DNA from: Candidatus Rhodoferax mariagerensis
Lineage (GTDB): Bacteria; Pseudomonadota; Gammaproteobacteria; Burkholderiales; Burkholderiaceae_C
Assembly: GCA_016719055.1 (NCBI GenBank)
Contig: JADKAW010000001.1
Coordinates: forward strand, 101,656-165,655
Direction of reading: 5' to 3'
Length of the DNA: 64,000 nt
Each line of letters begins with the position of its first letter. The first letter of the stretch is position 1. Shown here piece after piece: positions 61,984 to 64,000 of this stretch. Position numbers and translations under genes: made by a program. A model generated the notes under the pieces. The model saw only the letters and a list, made by a program, of their open reading frames with translations. It ran no database searches and was not told where the DNA came from.

Positions 61984-64000
61984 ATGCAAAATATTGAACC
62001 CAAAAGCCGCCCGCCAGCCGCTTTGGCCAACACCGGCCTGAGCGCTGTGCAAGCCGCCAAGCGCCTGCTGCAAGATGGCCCCAACACCCTGGTGACCAGC
62101 CTGCAACGGGGCTGGCTGACGATCGCTCGCGAGACCTTGTCTGACCCGATGTTTGCCCTGCTGCTGGGCGCGGGTGTGCTGTACCTGCTGTTGGGCGATT
62201 TGCAAGAGGGCTTGATTCTGTTTGCCTTGGTGCTGGTGGTGCTGGCGCTCACGCTTTACCAAGAGGGTAAAACCGAACACGCCCTGGCCGCGCTGCGCGA
62301 CCTGACCAGCCCGCGTGCGCTGGTGTTTCGCGATGGTGCACCGCTGCGCATTGCCGGGCGCGAGGTGGTGTCAGGCGACGTGTTGGTGCTAGCCGAGGGA
62401 GACCGCATCGCCGCCGACGCGTTGCTGGTGCAAGGTGCTGATGTGCAGGTGGACGAGTCGCTGCTCACGGGCGAACCGGTGCCGGTTGAAAAAATTGTCC
62501 AGCTTGCCGGGACCGATGCGGAACAGGTGCCTGCTTCGCCAGCTGCATCCACCACATCGCGTGGTGCACCCGCTGCATCATCTGCGCTGTTTTCTGGCAC
62601 GCTGTTGGTGCGTGGGCACGGCCTGGCTCGGGTCACGGCCACTGGTGCCCGCAGTGAGATCGGGCGCATAGGCACCGCACTGGAGTCCCTGACGGCCGAG
62701 GCCTCGCCGCTGCGCAAGCAGACCGCGCAGCTGGTGCGGGTGCTGGCCGTGATCGCGCTGCTGTCCAGCCTGCTGCTGGTGCTGGTCTTTGGCTGGGTCA
62801 AGGGCGACTGGCTGGGCGCATTGCTGGCCGGTATCGCGCTGGCCATGGCACTGCTCCCGCAGGAGTTCAGCGTGGTGCTGACCGTCATTCCGGCCTTGGG
62901 TGCCTGGCGTTTGTCCCAAAACAAGGTGCTGACCCGGCACATTGCTGCCATTGAAACCCTGGGTGCCACCAGCGTGCTGTGCGTCGACAAAACTGGCACG
63001 CTGACTGAAAACCGCATGACCGTGGCCCAGCTATATGCCGAGCAGCACATCAAACCCAGCACGCCGCCAAACGCCGGGCAGGCGGTTGCGGGCGACAGCC
63101 TGGCGATTGACTTCACCCTCCCAGCCGAACTGCCCGAGGCGTTTCATACGTTGGTGGAGTTCTCCATCCTGGCTAGCGTGACAGACCCGTTTGACCCGAT
63201 GGAGAAGGCCTTTCACCGCCTGGGGCAGCATTTCTTGAAAGACACCGAGCACCTGCACCGCGACTGGACGCTGGTGCAGCAATATGGCCTAACCCCCGAG
63301 CTGCGCGCCATGTCACACGTCTGGAAGGCTCAAGACGGCCAGGCCCACGTGGTGGCAGCCAAAGGTGCGCCCGAGGCGATTGTCGATTTGTGTCACATGG
63401 ACGCGTCCGCGCAGGCCCGAGTGGCCAATGCAATTGAGGCCATGGCGGCGCAGGGGCTGCGTGTGCTGGGCGTGGCCCGCTCGCGTTTAGAGGGGGTGAA
63501 CTGGCCGGCCATCGAGCACGGTTTTGAGTTTGAATTTGTCGGCCTGCTGGGCCTGGCCGACCCCTTGCGCGTCGAGATTCCTGAGGCGATTGCCCAAGCC
63601 CACGCGGCCGGCATTCGGGTGGTGATGATCACTGGGGACTACCCAGCCACGGCACAAGCCATTGCGTTTGCGGCCGGTTTGCAGGCCACACCCAAACGCG
63701 CCGATGCCCCAGCGGCTGATGCCAGTGGACCGCTGTCACCCACCGCTGACTGGTTGCTCACCGGAGACGCGCTGGACCAGCTTGACGATGCCGCGCTGCA
63801 GGCGCGCATGCGCACCGTGAGCATTTGTGCGCGCATTGCCCCCACGCAAAAACTGCGCATCGTGCAAGCTCTCAAGGCTGCGGGTGACGTGGTGGCCATG
63901 ACCGGCGACGGGGTCAACGACGCCCCTGCGCTGAAAGCCGCCCACGTGGGCGTGGCGATGGGCGAGCGTGGAACCGATGTGGCGCGCGAAGCGGCGTCGA
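61984..64000 (+). CDS. P-type cation-transporting ATPase, 3' end outside window
   Basis: At least 672 residues of a P2-type ATPase, open to the window end. ATG 61984 gives MQNIEPKSRPPAALANTGLS. The order is: cation-ATPase N-terminal segment (GLSAVQAAKRLLQDGPNTLV), membrane helices 1-2, actuator domain with LLTGEPVPVEK, helices 3-4 with LAMALLPQEFSVVLTVIPAL, phosphorylation site VLCVDKTGTLTENRM, nucleotide domain, and hinge MTGDGVNDAPALKAAHVGVA. An extra alanine/serine-rich insert interrupts the actuator domain (about 62510-62590). Calcium or a related divalent cation is likely; the missing helices would decide. Confidence 0.92.
   Translation, partial: MQNIEPKSRPPAALANTGLSAVQAAKRLLQDGPNTLVTSLQRGWLTIARETLSDPMFALLLGAGVLYLLLGDLQEGLILFALVLVVLALTLYQEGKTEHALAALRDLTSPRALVFRDGAPLRIAGREVVSGDVLVLAEGDRIAADALLVQGADVQVDESLLTGEPVPVEKIVQLAGTDAEQVPASPAASTTSRGAPAASSALFSGTLLVRGHGLARVTATGARSEIGRIGTALESLTAEASPLRKQTAQLVRVLAVIALLSSLLLVLVFGWVKGDWLGALLAGIALAMALLPQEFSVVLTVIPALGAWRLSQNKVLTRHIAAIETLGATSVLCVDKTGTLTENRMTVAQLYAEQHIKPSTPPNAGQAVAGDSLAIDFTLPAELPEAFHTLVEFSILASVTDPFDPMEKAFHRLGQHFLKDTEHLHRDWTLVQQYGLTPELRAMSHVWKAQDGQAHVVAAKGAPEAIVDLCHMDASAQARVANAIEAMAAQGLRVLGVARSRLEGVNWPAIEHGFEFEFVGLLGLADPLRVEIPEAIAQAHAAGIRVVMITGDYPATAQAIAFAAGLQATPKRADAPAADASGPLSPTADWLLTGDALDQLDDAALQARMRTVSICARIAPTQKLRIVQALKAAGDVVAMTGDGVNDAPALKAAHVGVAMGERGTDVAREAAS

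Overview
The window looks like chromosomal DNA of a betaproteobacterium, most likely a Comamonadaceae member of the Rhodoferax/Polaromonas kind. This is inferred from moderately high GC, a phasin gene, the metF-tlyA-ahcY methyl-cycle cluster with an SAH riboswitch, and a dispersed short repeat ending in AAGGGCTAGAGGCC that I associate with that family. No rRNA, tRNA or CRISPR array was seen.

Layout. 0-1.3 kb: the end of a diguanylate cyclase gene and a phasin gene with a readable promoter and terminator. 1.5-4.6 kb: a secreted beta-helix protein made of two similar halves, carrying a G10 run and a +1 frameshift. 4.6-12 kb: small-molecule genes (phosphatase, PhzF, aminotransferase, EamA and LysE exporters, racemase, MocR regulator). 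12.2-22.6 kb: an accessory region with a VapBC pair, an XRE-type regulator with a palindromic operator, a decayed type III restriction mod gene, a dynamin-like GTPase with a MIT_C-like tail and a broken 5' end, a phosphoribosyltransferase, a ParD-like/RelE pair, an intact res gene and a truncated copy of its 5' end. 22.6-30.7 kb: housekeeping genes (sdaA, glmU, a histidine kinase, metF, tlyA, ahcY). 30.8-47.4 kb: a large glycogen locus. 47.8-53.3 kb: ParDE, prfC, an acyltransferase, a HAD phosphatase and an MFS transporter. 53.3-58.5 kb: a second scarred accessory region with two PIN-domain toxin modules, a cut DprA-like gene, a collapsed SNF2 helicase and an IS66 remnant. 58.6-64 kb: a glycine-zipper protein, a CDF transporter, radA and the first three quarters of a P-type ATPase gene.

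The glycogen locus holds glgP-glgB-glgX on the plus strand facing malQ, glgA, glgC, pgm, glgE and glgM on the minus strand. GlgC makes ADP-glucose. GlgA can polymerise it directly, while GlgM can make maltose-1-phosphate from it for GlgE. GlgB branches; GlgP, GlgX and MalQ degrade; Pgm links to glucose-6-phosphate. Two polymerisation routes therefore sit side by side.

The most unusual signals are non-coding. (1) Two long hairpins (10472-10547 and 13117-13190) have unrelated, site-specific 22-23 bp arms but an identical 26-nt core in the loop, in opposite orientation. (2) A roughly 45-bp repeat occurs at least a dozen times, several times in frame inside genes. (3) A REPIN-like inverted doublet of about 98 bp occurs four times. 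(4) A PIN toxin module is bracketed by 70-bp direct repeats.
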